DNA of 59,303 nucleotides from Rhodobacterales bacterium (GCA_002747035.1 PDRZ01000029.1:1-59303), one strand, 5' to 3'. Shown: positions 45,175 through 56,443, counted from the stretch's first letter. Notes: generated from the sequence alone by a model not told the origin. Translations and numbers: made by a program.

Positions 45175-46995
45175 ATGCTGTACCTTCCCTTCCCCGTCTT
45201 TGATGCCAACGCCAATGCCGGAGGCGGAGATCTTGGCGATCTGCCGGAATGGGATCTCAGCGACCTTTACGCGGGCGATGACGCGCCCGAATTGAAACGT
45301 GATCTGGAATGGCTTGACGGGGAATGCGCGGCGTTCGCGGCCGATTACGAGGGTAAGCTGGACACGCTGGACGCGGCCGGAATGCTGGCCTGTGTTCTGC
45401 GAAACGAAAAAATCAGCAGCATTGCCGGGCGCATCATGTCCTATGCGGGCCTGCGCTATTACCAGCTCACCACCGATGCCGAGCGTGCCAAGTTCATGGC
45501 CGACGCTCAGGAAAAGATCACCAATTTCACCACGCCGCTGGTATTTTTCACGTTGGAGCTCAACCGGTTGGACGATGATGTGCTCGCCAGCATGTTCGCG
45601 GACAACGCCGATCTGGCGCGCTATAAGCCGGTGTTTGACCGCATCCGCGCGATGAAACCCTACCAGCTTTCGGACGAACTTGAAAAATTCCTCCACGATC
45701 TTGGGATCGTTGGCGACGCATGGGAGCGGTTGTTTGACGAAACCATGGCCGGGCTCACCTTTACCGTAGACGGCGAAGAGTTGAACATCGAAGGCACACT
45801 GAACCTGCTGACTGATCCCGACCGGGCCAAACGCGAATCGGCCAGCCGCGAGCTTGCGCGGATTTTCCAAGCCAATATCAAAACCTTTGCCCGTGTCCAC
45901 AACACCCAGGCCAAGGAAAAGGAAATCATCGACCGCTGGCGCAACATGCCCACGGCACAAACCGGGCGGCACCTGTCCAACGATGTGGAACCCGAGGTGG
46001 TCGAGGCGTTGCGCGATGCGGTAGTCGCCGCCTATCCCAAGCTGAGCCATCGGTATTACGAATTGAAACGCAAATGGCTGGGCCTTGACGTCATGCAGGT
46101 CTGGGACCGCAATGCTCCGCTGCCCATCGAAGACACGCGGCTGGTGGATTGGGAGCAGGCCCGAAAGACCGTAATGAACGCCTATGCCGGGTTCGACCCT
46201 CGCATGGCCGAGATCGCCGAACCGTTCTTCACCAAGGGCTGGATCGATGCCGCCGTGAAACCGGGCAAGGCCCCGGGAGCCTTTGCCCATCCGACGGTGA
46301 CGGATGTGCATCCTTACGTGATGCTGAATTACCTCGGCAAGCCCCGTGACGTGATGACACTGGCCCATGAGCTGGGCCATGGGGTGCATCAGGTGCTGGC
46401 GGCAGATCAGGGGGAAATGTTGTCCTCGACACCGCTGACATTGGCGGAAACCGCGTCCGTGTTCGGGGAAATGCTGACGTTCCGCGCCATGCTGGACGCC
46501 GCCGAAACCCAGGAACAGCGCAAGGTTCTGTTGGCCGGCAAGGTCGAGGATATGATCAACACGGTGGTCCGCCAGATCGCCTTTTATGACTTTGAATGCA
46601 AACTGCATGCGGCGCGGCGCGAAGGCGAACTGACCCCGGACGATATCAATGCCCTGTGGATGAGCGTTCAGGCCGAAAGCCTTGGGCCGTCATTCGAATT
46701 CATGGAAGGGTACGAAACCTTCTGGACCTATATCCCGCATTTCATCCACTCGCCCTTCTATGTCTATGCCTATGCCTTTGGCGACGGGTTGGTGAACGCG
46801 CTTTACGCCGTTTACCAGGATGCGCCCGAAGGGTTTCAGGACAAGTATTTCGACATGCTGCGCGCGGGTGGGTCCATGCACCACTCGGACTTGCTGGCCC
46901 CCTTCGGGCTTGATGCCCGCGATCCGAAATTCTGGGACAAGGGCCTGTCGATGATCTCGGGTTTCATTGACGAATTGGAAGCAATGGAAGGCTGA
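45175..46995 (+). CDS. pepF: M3-family oligoendopeptidase F
   Basis: A 606-residue cytosolic zinc peptidase for short peptides. The zinc motif is TLAHELGHGVHQ near residue 398 (HExxH), with the third ligand in TLAETASVFGEMLTF. The preceding HPYVMLNYLGKPRDV and the C-terminal FWTYIPHFIHSPFYVYAYAFG are family marks. Start ATG 45175 follows AAAAGAGG. Divergent from the FAH-family gene. Confidence 0.95.
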   Translation: MLYLPFPVFDANANAGGGDLGDLPEWDLSDLYAGDDAPELKRDLEWLDGECAAFAADYEGKLDTLDAAGMLACVLRNEKISSIAGRIMSYAGLRYYQLTTDAERAKFMADAQEKITNFTTPLVFFTLELNRLDDDVLASMFADNADLARYKPVFDRIRAMKPYQLSDELEKFLHDLGIVGDAWERLFDETMAGLTFTVDGEELNIEGTLNLLTDPDRAKRESASRELARIFQANIKTFARVHNTQAKEKEIIDRWRNMPTAQTGRHLSNDVEPEVVEALRDAVVAAYPKLSHRYYELKRKWLGLDVMQVWDRNAPLPIEDTRLVDWEQARKTVMNAYAGFDPRMAEIAEPFFTKGWIDAAVKPGKAPGAFAHPTVTDVHPYVMLNYLGKPRDVMTLAHELGHGVHQVLAADQGEMLSSTPLTLAETASVFGEMLTFRAMLDAAETQEQRKVLLAGKVEDMINTVVRQIAFYDFECKLHAARREGELTPDDINALWMSVQAESLGPSFEFMEGYETFWTYIPHFIHSPFYVYAYAFGDGLVNALYAVYQDAPEGFQDKYFDMLRAGGSMHHSDLLAPFGLDARDPKFWDKGLSMISGFIDELEAMEG

Positions 46996-47010
46996 CGCCT
47001 TTGTGCGATT

Positions 47011-47048
47011 GGTGGGGCGTAGCCGGATTTTCCGGCAGATGTCCCACC
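47011..47048 (+). terminator. hairpin downstream of pepF
   Basis: GGTGGG and CCCACC form the base and GCCGGA-TTT-TCCGGC the top of a stem just after the pepF stop. Confidence 0.5.
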
Positions 47049-47196
47049 CACCCTCCCCCGTCTCCCGGAAAATCCTATTCGAACGCGTTCACCTCAATGT
47101 GGTTCAGATCGGGGGGCAAATCGGAGCCGTCTTTCGTTCAGGTGGTGCCGCGATGTGCCAGGAGGGCGCGCACCCAATCATGGACGCGCGCAAGTT

Positions 47197-47302
47197 TATA
47201 GCCAAACGACACAATTCTGATTGTGCCTTTTAACTATAAGTTTCTGATTCTACGCTGATGCTTCATGGATTATGGGATCAAAATCCACTCCCGTCAGCTA
47301 TA
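47197..47302 (-). repeat. 106-bp repeat, type D (copy 2)
   Basis: Reverse-orientation copy of 30179-30284: read on the minus strand it begins TATAGCTGACGGGAGTGG and ends GTGTCGTTTGGCTATA. It falls inside the dehydrogenase fragment at 47303. Between it and the pepF hairpin (47049-47196) no intact gene is seen, only short minus-strand open pieces such as DLPPDLNHIEVNAFE. Confidence 0.75.
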
Positions 47303-47447
47303 GTAGAGTCCACAGATTCGGTTGCCATAGCCTTCGGTCACACGCGCCGCGCGGGCCACCGAGGTCAGCCACCCAAGAGGCTGCGCCATGGCGCAGCAGC
47401 GCGGCGCAGGTGACGGTTTCGATTTCTCTGAGGGTGACATCGGCCAT
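47303..47447 (-). pseudogene. N-terminal fragment of an Ldh-family oxidoreductase
   Basis: ATG 47447 begins MADVTLREIETVTCAALLRHGA, and a neighbouring frame continues QPLGWLTSVARAARV then TEGYGNRICGLYY, which together look like the first 50 residues of a malate/L-lactate dehydrogenase (YlbC/AllD type). A frameshift joins the two frames and the type D repeat cuts the end at a TA. The remaining 280 or so residues are absent. Confidence 0.45.
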
Positions 47448-47532
47448 GCTGGTCTCAATTTATTTGAAAAGATGCGCTTTGCCCGACACCGGGCATCCAC
47501 AGCCCCAAACACGCAAGAAGCGACGAGACCAC

Positions 47533-48219
47533 CTATGCGCCGGGCACCAATTGCCCGCCCTCAAGGCGTAACATCCGATCCATACGCCCAGCAAGTTCCA
47601 GGTTGTGGGTTGCAATCAACGCGGCCAGCCCGGTGGAGCGGGCCAGGTCGAGCAGCGCGGCAAAGACCTGATCGCTGGTCCCCGGATCGAGATTGCCGGT
47701 CGGTTCATCCGCCAACAACAGCTTGGGCGCATTGGCCAGCGCCCGGCAAAAGGCGACCCTTTGCTGTTCCCCCCCTGACATGGCCGCCGGGCGGTGATCG
47801 GCGCGATGTTCGACGCCCACGCGGGTCAGAAGGTCAGCAGCACGGAGTTCTGCGTCGCGCCGCCCCACCCCATCGGCCAGCTGCGGCAGGACGATATTCT
47901 CCAGCGCGGTAAATTCCGGCAACAGGTGATGGAACTGATACACGAAGCCCACGTCCTGACGCCGGGTGATGGTACGTCGGCGGTCCGAACGGCCCACCAT
48001 ATCTTTGCCCGCGATGCGCACGGCACCACTGTCGGCGGTATCCAGCAGCCCGGCGATATGCAGGAGGGTCGATTTGCCTGCCCCCGAGGGCGCGACCAGC
48101 GCCACCACCTCGCCCCTGTTCACGGTCAGGCTGGCCCCCGACAGCACCTCGACCGCGTTGGGTTTGCCCGCGTTATAGGCCTTTTTCACGTTTTCAAGTT
48201 CAAGGACGGGATCATTCAT
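47533..48219 (-). CDS. lolD: lipoprotein-releasing ABC transporter ATPase LolD
   Basis: A 228-residue ABC ATPase that drives release of lipoproteins from the inner membrane to LolA. Walker [11 protein letters not shown]-loop [16 protein letters not shown] (LolD-specific), signature [15 protein letters not shown], Walker [16 protein letters not shown] 48219 overlaps the end of the permease gene by 8 bp. Confidence 0.93.
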   Translation of the reverse strand: MNDPVLELENVKKAYNAGKPNAVEVLSGASLTVNRGEVVALVAPSGAGKSTLLHIAGLLDTADSGAVRIAGKDMVGRSDRRRTITRRQDVGFVYQFHHLLPEFTALENIVLPQLADGVGRRDAELRAADLLTRVGVEHRADHRPAAMSGGEQQRVAFCRALANAPKLLLADEPTGNLDPGTSDQVFAALLDLARSTGLAALIATHNLELAGRMDRMLRLEGGQLVPGA

Positions 48220-49498
48220 AGCGCAGCGCCTCAACCGGGTTCATTCGTGCCGCACGCCGGGCCGGGAAGATGGTGACGACAAAGGAAAGGCCCAGCGAGA
48301 GCGATACCGCGCTCATCACATCGCCCCATTCCAGTTTGGCGGGAAGGTAGGAAATACCGCGCACCGCCGGATCCCAGACCCCACCCCCCGAAATCATGTT
48401 CACCACCGCGAATATCTGATCGATATAGATCGCGAAGAGACATCCCAGCAGCACGCCAAGCGCCGTGCCGATGATGCCGGTAAACGCTCCACAGATGAAG
48501 AACACCCGCAGCACCGCCCCTTCGGTCAGCCCCATTGTGCGCAGGATACCGATATCACGCCCCTTGTTTTTCACCAGCATGATCAGGCCCGAAACGATGT
48601 TCATCGCCGCGATCAGAACGAGAATCGAGAGGATCACGAACATCACGTTATCCTCGATATCCAGCGCCCGCAGGAAGCCCCCGGATGCATCACGCCAAGT
48701 CCAGAGCAGCACCCGTTCACCGCCTGCGCGCAACAGGGCCGTGGCCATTGTATCCACCGTTTCGGGTGCTTCCACCATCACTTCAAGTTCGTCTGCTATG
48801 CCTTCACGGTTAAAGAAGGATTGCGCCTCGGAAAACGGCATGTAGACCCTGGTACGGTCGATGTCATAGCGCCCGGCGGTAAAGACATAGACCACCTCAT
48901 AGGCTTTGACCCGCGGCGAGGTGCCAAAAGCAGTTTTAACCCCGTTGGGTGAGATCACCTTGATCCGGTCGCCGACCTGTACCCCCAGCTCCCGCGCCAC
49001 GCCCGAGCCGATGGCGATGCCTTCGCCAAACCGGGTGATATCACCGAAACTTTCCTGTGGCGAAACGATACGCGGGATGGTCATGAGGTTCTGTTGGGTG
49101 ATCCCGAACACCTCGATCCCGGCATTGCGTCCGCGCGCGCTTGCCATCACCTGCCCCTTGATCAACGGGGCGACGCGGGTCACGCCGGGCACGGTGCGCA
49201 CCCTTTCGGCCATACTCTCGTACCCCTTGATTGTGCGGTCCAGCCTACCCGTCTCCGACACCTCGGCGGAGTTGTAAAGGGTCACATGGGCGTTGGCCCC
49301 GAGAATCGTGTCAACAAATTCGGCCCGGAACCCCGAGCGCACGGCCAATGTGGCGATCAAAGCGGCCACGGCCAGCATGATCCCGATGAGGGAAATCCAG
49401 GTCATGATGCTGACCCCGCCTTCGGCCCGGCGGGCGCGCAGGTATCGCCATGCGATCAGGAATTCGAACCGTGCAAACGGGGGGGGCGGGACATCCAT
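48212..49498 (-). CDS. lolC: lipoprotein-releasing ABC transporter permease LolC/E
   Basis: A 428-residue permease with the MacB/FtsX-like topology: one N-terminal helix (about 25-50), a large periplasmic domain, and three C-terminal helices (about 280-305, 325-350, 385-410). [30 protein letters not shown] is the typical start. A single permease gene with lolD, as here, suggests a LolF-like homodimer rather than separate LolC and LolE, unless a second gene exists elsewhere. Confidence 0.92.
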   Translation of the reverse strand: MDVPPPPFARFEFLIAWRYLRARRAEGGVSIMTWISLIGIMLAVAALIATLAVRSGFRAEFVDTILGANAHVTLYNSAEVSETGRLDRTIKGYESMAERVRTVPGVTRVAPLIKGQVMASARGRNAGIEVFGITQQNLMTIPRIVSPQESFGDITRFGEGIAIGSGVARELGVQVGDRIKVISPNGVKTAFGTSPRVKAYEVVYVFTAGRYDIDRTRVYMPFSEAQSFFNREGIADELEVMVEAPETVDTMATALLRAGGERVLLWTWRDASGGFLRALDIEDNVMFVILSILVLIAAMNIVSGLIMLVKNKGRDIGILRTMGLTEGAVLRVFFICGAFTGIIGTALGVLLGCLFAIYIDQIFAVVNMISGGGVWDPAVRGISYLPAKLEWGDVMSAVSLSLGLSFVVTIFPARRAARMNPVEALRYE

Positions 49499-49577
49499 GA
49501 CTGCTTCTTACACCTTGTTTTCCGGCATTTTGCACGCAACTTGCGCCGCCCGGGCACAGAGGTCAAGCAATGTAGGG

Positions 49578-50075
49578 TCAGGCACTGGATTTTCGGCGGA
49601 AAGGCAGACGGATCACGCCAATGATCAGCGACACGGCGAGAAGCCCGCCCAGAAACCCGGTGCCACCAAACACCGCACCTTCGAATGTCAGCGGCAGGGC
49701 CGGTTTGAAATCGTCCCAGACGCGGCGGGCAATTTCGCCATCCGTAAACCGACGGGCGTTATAGGCCCGCATGAAGGGTCCGGCGGATTTGAGCATGGCG
49801 GGATCGGCGGCAAGTCGGTCATGTCGGGTGATACTGTCGGAGACGCTTTGCGCCTGGGCCTTGCCCATGCTGCTGCCGCCTGCCAGATCCACGAGCGCCT
49901 GGGTGCGGCTCATCTCCAACCCGGCCGCATCCGCATCGAACCGCGCGATCAGGCGCTCCAGCTCGTCCACCGCCCCGGCAAGTCGCTGTATATATTGTTG
50001 GGAATACTCGGGAAATTGCGACAGCCCCGCCGCTCCGGCCAAACCGCCCGCCAGTGTCAGTGCCCGTAGGATCAT
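49578..50075 (-). CDS. DUF2937 membrane protein
   Basis: A 165-residue protein with a helix at each end (about 2-20 and 135-155) and a helical middle (SQQYIQRLAGAVDELERLIARFD), matching DUF2937. ATG 50075 places the first helix at the start. It lies between proS and the lol genes on the same strand; a shared message is possible but the gap to proS is 262 bp. Function is unknown. Confidence 0.82.
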   Translation of the reverse strand: MILRALTLAGGLAGAAGLSQFPEYSQQYIQRLAGAVDELERLIARFDADAAGLEMSRTQALVDLAGGSSMGKAQAQSVSDSITRHDRLAADPAMLKSAGPFMRAYNARRFTDGEIARRVWDDFKPALPLTFEGAVFGGTGFLGGLLAVSLIIGVIRLPFRRKSSA

Positions 50076-50263
50076 ATCATAGTCTCGTAAATTGCGTTGC
50101 GGCAAAGTTTATCAGGCGATGGCGCGCGCGGATAGAGAGCGAGCCTCCGGCGGGAATATTTCGGGGCAGATTCAGGTCAGATAAGGGACAGGCGTTCCCG
50201 CAAAAACCGCGACAAACGCCAACGCCGCTATCCGCCAAAAGTCCTTGGCTCCGTGCGTCGGAT

Positions 50264-50290
50264 TTTCCCCGGAAAATCCGACGTGGGTGG
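50264..50290 (-). terminator. hairpin downstream of proS
   Basis: CGTCGGATTTT and AAAATCCGACG are perfect arms around CCCCGG, about 50-75 bp past the proS stop. No T-run follows. Confidence 0.5.
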
Positions 50291-50337
50291 GTTGGCGGGA
50301 CGGGGTCCAGGTCTTTTGGCACCGTCCCGTCAGAAAA

Positions 50338-51690
50338 TCAAAGTCCCGAAACACGGTGTCCGGCGTAAATGTCGATCAGCCTTGCCACGGCGGCCTCAGG
50401 CGTCACCTCTTCGCTTTGGCCGGTGCGGCGGCTGGTCAATTCGACCACGCCGTTTTTCAACCCGCGCGGACCAACGGTGATGCGCCATGGCAACCCGATC
50501 AGGTCCATGGTGGCAAACTTACCCCCTGCCCGCTCCTTGCGATCATCATAAAGCGGCTCAAGCCCGACCGCGATCAACGCCGTCTCCAACGCTTCACAAG
50601 CGGCATCCGCTTCACTATCGCCCTGTTTCAGGTTGACAATACCCGCATGGAACGGGGTCACCCCTTCAGGCCAGATGATGCCGTTTTCGTCATGGCTTGC
50701 TTCGATGATCGCGCCCAGCAGGCGCGACACACCAATACCATGCGACCCCATATGCACCGGCACGGGTTTGCCATCAGGACCCTGCACCGTGGCACCCATG
50801 GCCTCGGAATACTTGGTGCCGAAATAGAAAATCTGCCCCACCTCAATGCCCCGCGCCACGCGGCGGCGCTCTTCCGGGATCGCGTTGAACAACGCCTCGT
50901 CATGGGTTTCATCGGTGCGGGCATATTTCGAAGTGAACTCCTCAAGCACCCCCTGGCACTGCGCCACGTCGTCATAGTCGATCTGACGGTCGCCAAAGCT
51001 CAGATCGGTGACGGCGCTGTCATAGAACACCTCGGATTCGCCGGTATCGGCCAGGACAAGGAATTCATGGGTATCATCCCCGCCAATGGGGCCGGAATCG
51101 GCGCGCATCGGGATGGCCTGAAGCCCCATGCGTTCATAGGTGCGCAGGTAGCTGACCAGGTGGCGGTTATAGGCGTGCAGCGCGTCCGCTTTGGTCAGGT
51201 CGAAATTATAGCCGTCCTTCATCAAAAATTCCCGCCCGCGCATGACCCCGAAACGAGGCCGGATTTCATCACGGAATTTCCATTGAATTTGGTACATCGT
51301 CAGCGGCAGGTCCTTGTAGGACGACACATGGGCGCGAAAGATGTCCGTAATCAGCTCTTCGGCGGTGGGCGTAAACAGCATGTCACGGCCATGGCGGTCT
51401 TCCATCCGCAGCATTTCCTGACCGTAATCGTCATAGCGCCCGGATTCGCGCCACAGGTCCGCCGATTGGATGATCGGCATCTGGATAGGGATATGCCCCG
51501 CGCGCATCTGTTCTTCGTGCACGATGTTTTCAATCTTGCGCAACACCTTGAACCCAAGCGGCAGCCAGGAATAAATCCCGGCAGCGGATTGTTTGATCAT
51601 GCCCGCGCGTAGCATCAGCCGGTGGCTGACAATCTGGGCTTCGGACGGGTTTTCCTTGAGAACAGGTAGAAAATAGCGGGACAGGCGCAT
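50338..51690 (-). CDS. proS: prolyl-tRNA synthetase (short form)
   Basis: A 450-residue class II synthetase that lacks the roughly 180-residue editing insertion, as in other Alphaproteobacteria. Motif 1 is around [10 protein letters not shown], motif 2 [25 protein letters not shown], motif 3 [13 protein letters not shown]; an anticodon-binding domain ends the protein. ATG 51690 gives [18 protein letters not shown], the family start. Divergent from the chemoreceptor. Confidence 0.96.
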   Translation of the reverse strand: MRLSRYFLPVLKENPSEAQIVSHRLMLRAGMIKQSAAGIYSWLPLGFKVLRKIENIVHEEQMRAGHIPIQMPIIQSADLWRESGRYDDYGQEMLRMEDRHGRDMLFTPTAEELITDIFRAHVSSYKDLPLTMYQIQWKFRDEIRPRFGVMRGREFLMKDGYNFDLTKADALHAYNRHLVSYLRTYERMGLQAIPMRADSGPIGGDDTHEFLVLADTGESEVFYDSAVTDLSFGDRQIDYDDVAQCQGVLEEFTSKYARTDETHDEALFNAIPEERRRVARGIEVGQIFYFGTKYSEAMGATVQGPDGKPVPVHMGSHGIGVSRLLGAIIEASHDENGIIWPEGVTPFHAGIVNLKQGDSEADAACEALETALIAVGLEPLYDDRKERAGGKFATMDLIGLPWRITVGPRGLKNGVVELTSRRTGQSEEVTPEAAVARLIDIYAGHRVSGL

Positions 51691-51942
51691 GAAAACCCCT
51701 TGGGTAGTTTGAATGTGATTGCGTTGGTTCACTTCCGTTTACTGCGTTGCATCAAAAACAGGAAGAGTGGATTTCGGCATAGAGGCCACATGGGGTCTAA
51801 CAGGCGTGCGGGGTCTAACAGGGGTTCAGTGCTAAACAGCGTCACAAGCTGTGCGATCTTAACCTGCCTGAAACCCCCGGCCCCTAGAGATAGGTCCCGA
51901 ACCCCTTTCCCGGCCCTGACAGTCCACATCCTGAGAAGTACA

Positions 51943-54303
51943 ATGGCAAAACTGCTTCGCATCTCGTTCAAACTCCCCGCCGCAATGATGGGCATGACGG
52001 CACTGGCGTTGGTTGCCATGGGGTATTTCGCCTTTACCTCGGCTCAAGACACGCTGAGACGGCAGGGGCAGACGCGCCTGCTTGACGCTGTGGAAACCGA
52101 GGGGCAGACCCTGGGGCGCGTGCTTGACACCTATCGGGTCAGCCTGCGGTCGCTGGCAATTTCCCCCACCGCGCGTTCGGCCGTGACCCTTATGGGCAGT
52201 GGCTGGCAATCCATGGGGGACACTCCGGGGAGCATATTGCGCACCCTTTATGTCACCGACAATCCCCACAAGGACGACCCCGCCCGTCTGGACGTTGCCG
52301 CGGGAAGCAACCGGTACAATCTGGGCCATCGCAAATTCCACCCCTATTTCCGATCCGTCCGCGATGCGGCAGGGTTTTCCGACCTTTACATCACCGATGC
52401 TGAAGGCCGTGTGATCTATGCCGTGGGTAAGGACACGCATTTTGCCACCCACCTTGGCAACGGATCCCAAAGCGGGGGACTCGCGCGAAGCTTTGCGCGG
52501 CTCAGGAAAAACGCGGCCGACAGGCAAAGCGGTCGGCAGGTCAGCGAAGAGATCGTGTTCGAGGATTTCAAGCCTGATACAACACAGGGAGTTGGCGCAG
52601 GCGAACATCTTCCCGCCTTCATGGCCGCACCCATCCTCACATCGAATGGCGGTTTTATCGGCATGATCGCCCTGCGCATCGACCACGCGGATTTCACCGC
52701 CGCGGCCATGAACACCAGCGATCTGGGCCATACAGGGCGGATTCTTGTCTTTGGTGCCGATGACGCGTTGCGACACCATGCGGGGGCCGCGCTTCCTCAA
52801 GGCGTCTCGGCGCTTGAAACCGTCGGATCCGAGCCGATCGAAGCGGCCCTGGACGGCAAAACCGGGTTCATCGAGGAAGCGTCGGTTGCCGGGCATGCCG
52901 TTCTGGAGGCCTATGCCCCGTTTACCTTTGCCGGGGCGCAATGGGCCCTGATCGCGGAACAGAATCATGACGAGCTTTACGCGGATGCCATTGCCCTGCG
53001 GCAAGCCATGATGTTCTGGGGCGCTATCTTCCTTGGAACTGGTGCCGTGCTTTCGCTTGGCTTTGCCCTGAATATCAGCCGCCCCCTGACCCGATTGGGA
53101 CGCAGCATGAATACGATTGCACAGGGCGATCTTGACATCACCGTGCCAGAAACCCGACGGGTCGATGAAATCGGCGAAATGGCCCGGACGCTGGAAGATT
53201 TCCGCTTGTCGCTTTCCAATGCCAGGGAGGATCTGGGCAAGGCAAAGGCCGACCGTGCAATGAACGACCACCGGCGGACAAAAGTCATGGAAAGTCTGCG
53301 CAATGGTCTGGCGCGCCTGTCAAACGGCGATCTGTCGGTTCAGATTTCAACGCCGTTTGACGACACTTACGAAAAGCTGCGCCATGACTTCAACCAAGCC
53401 ACGCTCAAATTGAGCGGCGCGGTGGGGGATGCCGCATTGAACGCCCGCCAGATCACAAGCCAGGTCGAAGAGATCAACGACGCCGCGCGTGACCTGTCCC
53501 GGCGCACCGAAACACAGGCCGCCACCCTTGAGGAAGCCGCACACTCTCTGTCGCAGATGACAAAATCCGTGCGCTCGACCGCCGATAGGGCCGAACAGGC
53601 CACCTGGGTCGTGGACCGCACACGGGATCAGGCGCGTAGCTCGGGCACGGTCATGCGCCAGTCGATTGCCGCGATGAAAGAGATTCAGCGCAGTTCGGAA
53701 GAAATCACATCGATCACCGAAATCATCAACGACATCGCGTTCCAGACCAATCTGCTGGCGTTGAATGCCGGGGTGGAGGCGGCACGGGCGGGCGAAGCCG
53801 GACGCGGATTCTCTGTGGTGGCAAGCGAGGTGCGCCAGCTGGCGCAGCGCTGTGCCAATGCCGCAGGACAGATTAGCGCGCTGATCGCCGAATCCGGTGT
53901 GCAGGTTGGCGAAGGTGCCGAGCTTGTCAATGAAGCCGGGCGCGCGCTTGATCAAATCCTGCAAGGAGTGTCGGAGATCAGCGAAAATGTCGGCAGCATC
54001 GCCCAAACCGCACGGGACCAGAGCATGGAGTTGAACAAGATCAGCGAGTCGGTCAACCACCTTGACGGCAACACCCAGAAGAACGCCGCGATGTTCGAAG
54101 ACACCACCGCCGCCAGCGCCGGATTGAGCAGCGAGGTCAATAGCCTGGCCAGGTCGATGGCGCGCTTCAATACCGACCGCACGACCTCTATCGCAGAGTC
54201 GCTTGGGGCGGGTGACACCACAGGTGAGACTGACGAAACGGTCGAGGCTGGGGTCCGGGACACCAGCGACCAGGGGAGGGAGAGCGGGACCCGCGCGGCC
54301 TGA
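51943..54303 (+). CDS. methyl-accepting chemotaxis protein
   Basis: A 786-residue transducer. Helix 1 is at about 12-33, a roughly 320-residue periplasmic Cache-like sensor ([20 protein letters not shown], then [11 protein letters not shown]) follows, helix 2 at about 357-378, HAMP region to about 435 ([20 protein letters not shown]), a second HAMP-like segment, and the signalling domain. The hairpin tip reads [21 protein letters not shown]; Gly stands where most receptors have Ala. No CheR-binding pentapeptide at the C-terminus. The ligand is unknown and no che genes are nearby. Confidence 0.92.
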   Translation: MAKLLRISFKLPAAMMGMTALALVAMGYFAFTSAQDTLRRQGQTRLLDAVETEGQTLGRVLDTYRVSLRSLAISPTARSAVTLMGSGWQSMGDTPGSILRTLYVTDNPHKDDPARLDVAAGSNRYNLGHRKFHPYFRSVRDAAGFSDLYITDAEGRVIYAVGKDTHFATHLGNGSQSGGLARSFARLRKNAADRQSGRQVSEEIVFEDFKPDTTQGVGAGEHLPAFMAAPILTSNGGFIGMIALRIDHADFTAAAMNTSDLGHTGRILVFGADDALRHHAGAALPQGVSALETVGSEPIEAALDGKTGFIEEASVAGHAVLEAYAPFTFAGAQWALIAEQNHDELYADAIALRQAMMFWGAIFLGTGAVLSLGFALNISRPLTRLGRSMNTIAQGDLDITVPETRRVDEIGEMARTLEDFRLSLSNAREDLGKAKADRAMNDHRRTKVMESLRNGLARLSNGDLSVQISTPFDDTYEKLRHDFNQATLKLSGAVGDAALNARQITSQVEEINDAARDLSRRTETQAATLEEAAHSLSQMTKSVRSTADRAEQATWVVDRTRDQARSSGTVMRQSIAAMKEIQRSSEEITSITEIINDIAFQTNLLALNAGVEAARAGEAGRGFSVVASEVRQLAQRCANAAGQISALIAESGVQVGEGAELVNEAGRALDQILQGVSEISENVGSIAQTARDQSMELNKISESVNHLDGNTQKNAAMFEDTTAASAGLSSEVNSLARSMARFNTDRTTSIAESLGAGDTTGETDETVEAGVRDTSDQGRESGTRAA

Positions 54304-54686
54304 CCCGCATGGCAAATACCCCCGTGGCGAATTGGTCGCAAAGGCGGCAGGTGTGGGGGGCTGCGGCGACCCTGATACCTGTCAAAACCATGAAACAGCG
54401 CAATCGCGCACGCTTTTTGCGCGCTTTATAATGTCATAATGTCAAAGGCAGGCCCATGCCGTTTGGGCCGGGTTACGCAGGCTCTCCGACCTGCTCCCCG
54501 GGCTCAACACAGCAGGGTCTGCCCGGTTTTCGGGCGGGTTGCGTGCGGTCAGACACGCTTCTGCCTCGCCTGCTCCGGACCTTTCCCTTACCAACCCTGC
54601 GACGATCGCGCCATCAGCGCATAACACGCCCTTGAAAACCCATCCGTCATGGGCGATGTGTAGCTGATGACAGTGAGCGAGGCGGC
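54304..54686. other. intergenic region before the PerM-type gene
   Basis: About 380 bp. TATAAT at 54427-54432 is a good -10 but has no matching -35; TAATGTCA is repeated in tandem right after it. Open frames on the minus strand look like chance. I see no gene. Confidence 0.4.
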
Positions 54687-55769
54687 ATGGCACTTCCGGT
54701 AAAAGATCAGATGAAATATTGGGGAATTTCCGCCGCTGTTCTGATGATCTCGCTCTGGTATCTTGGCGATGTCATCCTGCCCTTCGTGTTGGGGGGCGCG
54801 GTTGCGTATTTCCTTGACCCGATCGCCGACCGGTTCGAAGCCATGGGCACCAGCCGGGCCACGGCCACGGCGATCATCGCGGTTGTTGCCATCCTTATCT
54901 TTGCCATTATGGCGCTTGCCGTGATCCCGACGCTGATTTTCCAGGCCATCGGCCTGTTTGAAACCGCACCACAGCTGTTTAGTGAATTTCAGGCTTTTCT
55001 GGGCAAAAACTTCCCGTCGTTGATGGATGAAAACAGCGTCATGCGCAAATCCCTGTTGCAATTGGGGGAACTGATCCAGGAACAGGGCCCGGCGCTGGTC
55101 AACACCATTGTCAGCTCGGCCGCCGGACTGATCAACGTTGTGCTATTGCTGGTCATCGTGCCGGTTGTGGCGGTGTACCTGCTTTACGACTGGGACCGCA
55201 TGATCGCCCATATCGATGAGCTTCTGCCGCGCGATCATGCGCCGGTCGTGCGCAAACTGGCGCGGGACATCGACATGACCCTGTCCAGCTTCGTGCGCGG
55301 CATGGGAACCGTGTCTCTGATCCTTGGCACCTATTATGCCATCGCCCTGATGCTGGTGGGGTTGAATTTCGGGCTTGTCGTCGGCTTTGTGGCCGGGCTT
55401 GTCACCTTCATTCCCTATGTTGGTGCCCTGATCGGCGGGGCGCTTGCTATCGGGCTTGGGTTGTTTCAATTCTGGGGGGACTGGGTGTCGCTTGGGCTTG
55501 TCGCCGGGATTTTCGTTCTGGGTCAGGTAATTGAGGGCAACATCCTGACTCCCAAGCTGGTTGGAAGCTCGGTCGGGCTGCACCCTGTCTGGCTTATCTT
55601 CGCGCTTTCGGTTTTCGGGGCGCTCTTCGGATTTGTCGGCATGTTGGTGGCGGTGCCGCTTGCCGCCGTTCTGGGCGTGCTGGCCCGTTTTTTCACCGCT
55701 CAATACCGCGAGGGCCGCCTGTTCAAAGGTGTTGCTGGTCGCGAGGACACACCAGAAGAGTCACAATGA
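54687..55769 (+). CDS. perM: AI-2E family transporter (PerM/YdgG)
   Basis: A 360-residue membrane protein with about eight helices: two near the start (12-45), one at 63-88, one around 150-170, and a cluster from 210 to 340. LVTFIPYVGALIGGALAIGLGLFQFW and EGNILTPKLVGSSVGLHPVWLIFALSVFGALFGFVGMLVAVPLAA are the family core. Possible exporters of signals or ions. It overlaps the next gene by four bases (ATGA). Confidence 0.9.
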   Translation: MALPVKDQMKYWGISAAVLMISLWYLGDVILPFVLGGAVAYFLDPIADRFEAMGTSRATATAIIAVVAILIFAIMALAVIPTLIFQAIGLFETAPQLFSEFQAFLGKNFPSLMDENSVMRKSLLQLGELIQEQGPALVNTIVSSAAGLINVVLLLVIVPVVAVYLLYDWDRMIAHIDELLPRDHAPVVRKLARDIDMTLSSFVRGMGTVSLILGTYYAIALMLVGLNFGLVVGFVAGLVTFIPYVGALIGGALAIGLGLFQFWGDWVSLGLVAGIFVLGQVIEGNILTPKLVGSSVGLHPVWLIFALSVFGALFGFVGMLVAVPLAAVLGVLARFFTAQYREGRLFKGVAGREDTPEESQ

Positions 55770-56443
55770 CACATCAACAACTTGCCTTTGACCTGCCGGT
55801 GAAAACCGCGCTGGGACGCGAGGATTTCTATGTCTCGCCTGCCAACACCCATGCGGTGTCGATGATTGACACCTGGGCCGACTGGCCGGGGCGCAAGCTG
55901 GCCCTTGTGGGGCCAAGTGGTGCGGGGAAAACCCATCTGGCACATGTGTTTGCCAAACAGGCCGGGGCCCGGATCGTTCCGGCGCACGCGCTTGGGACGC
56001 TGGATATTCCAACGCTGGTGCAAAGCAACCTGGCGATCGAAGACGTGCCCATGATCGCGGGACAGACCGAGGCCGAGGTGGCGCTTTTCCATCTTCACAA
56101 CCTTGCCCTGGCCGAAGGGCGATCGCTGTTGTTTACCGCCCATGTGCCGCCTGCGCGCTGGGGGCTTGTTTTGCCTGATCTGGCCAGCCGGATGGAAGGC
56201 ACGACCAGCGTGATCGTGGAATCCCCCGATGACGATCTGTTGAGCGCGGTGATGATGAAACTGTTTTACGACCGGCAATTGATGCCGAGGCCCTCGACCA
56301 TCCCCTATCTTGTGCGGCGCATCGACCGCAGCTTTGACATGGCGCGCAAGGCCGTGGCCGCGCTGGACGAAGCGTCGCTGGCCCAGGGGCGCAAGATCAA
56401 CCGCACACTGGCCAGCGAAGTGCTGGACAAGCTGGGCGTATAG
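55766..56443 (+). CDS. hdaA: HdaA-like DnaA-related ATPase
   Basis: A 225-residue protein like DnaA domain III. QLAFDLPVKTALGREDFYV is the N-terminal clamp-binding type sequence; Walker A is VGPSGAGKTHLAHVF; the Walker B region (ALFHLHNLALAEGRSLLFTA) has lost the usual DD pair; sensor 2 is within SFDMARKAV. HdaA acts with the sliding clamp to inactivate DnaA-ATP. It is translationally coupled to the PerM-type gene, a common pairing in this order. Confidence 0.88.
   Translation: MTHQQLAFDLPVKTALGREDFYVSPANTHAVSMIDTWADWPGRKLALVGPSGAGKTHLAHVFAKQAGARIVPAHALGTLDIPTLVQSNLAIEDVPMIAGQTEAEVALFHLHNLALAEGRSLLFTAHVPPARWGLVLPDLASRMEGTTSVIVESPDDDLLSAVMMKLFYDRQLMPRPSTIPYLVRRIDRSFDMARKAVAALDEASLAQGRKINRTLASEVLDKLGV

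Noticed and set aside
45043-46608. Extended N-terminus of the FAH-family gene (up to 798 residues)
   Set aside because: The extra 522 codons are antisense to pepF; the FAH fold starts at ATG 45042 behind a good RBS.
54442-54693. 83-codon minus-strand ORF upstream of the PerM-type gene
   Set aside because: No RBS, no domain, and it runs into the start region of the plus-strand gene.
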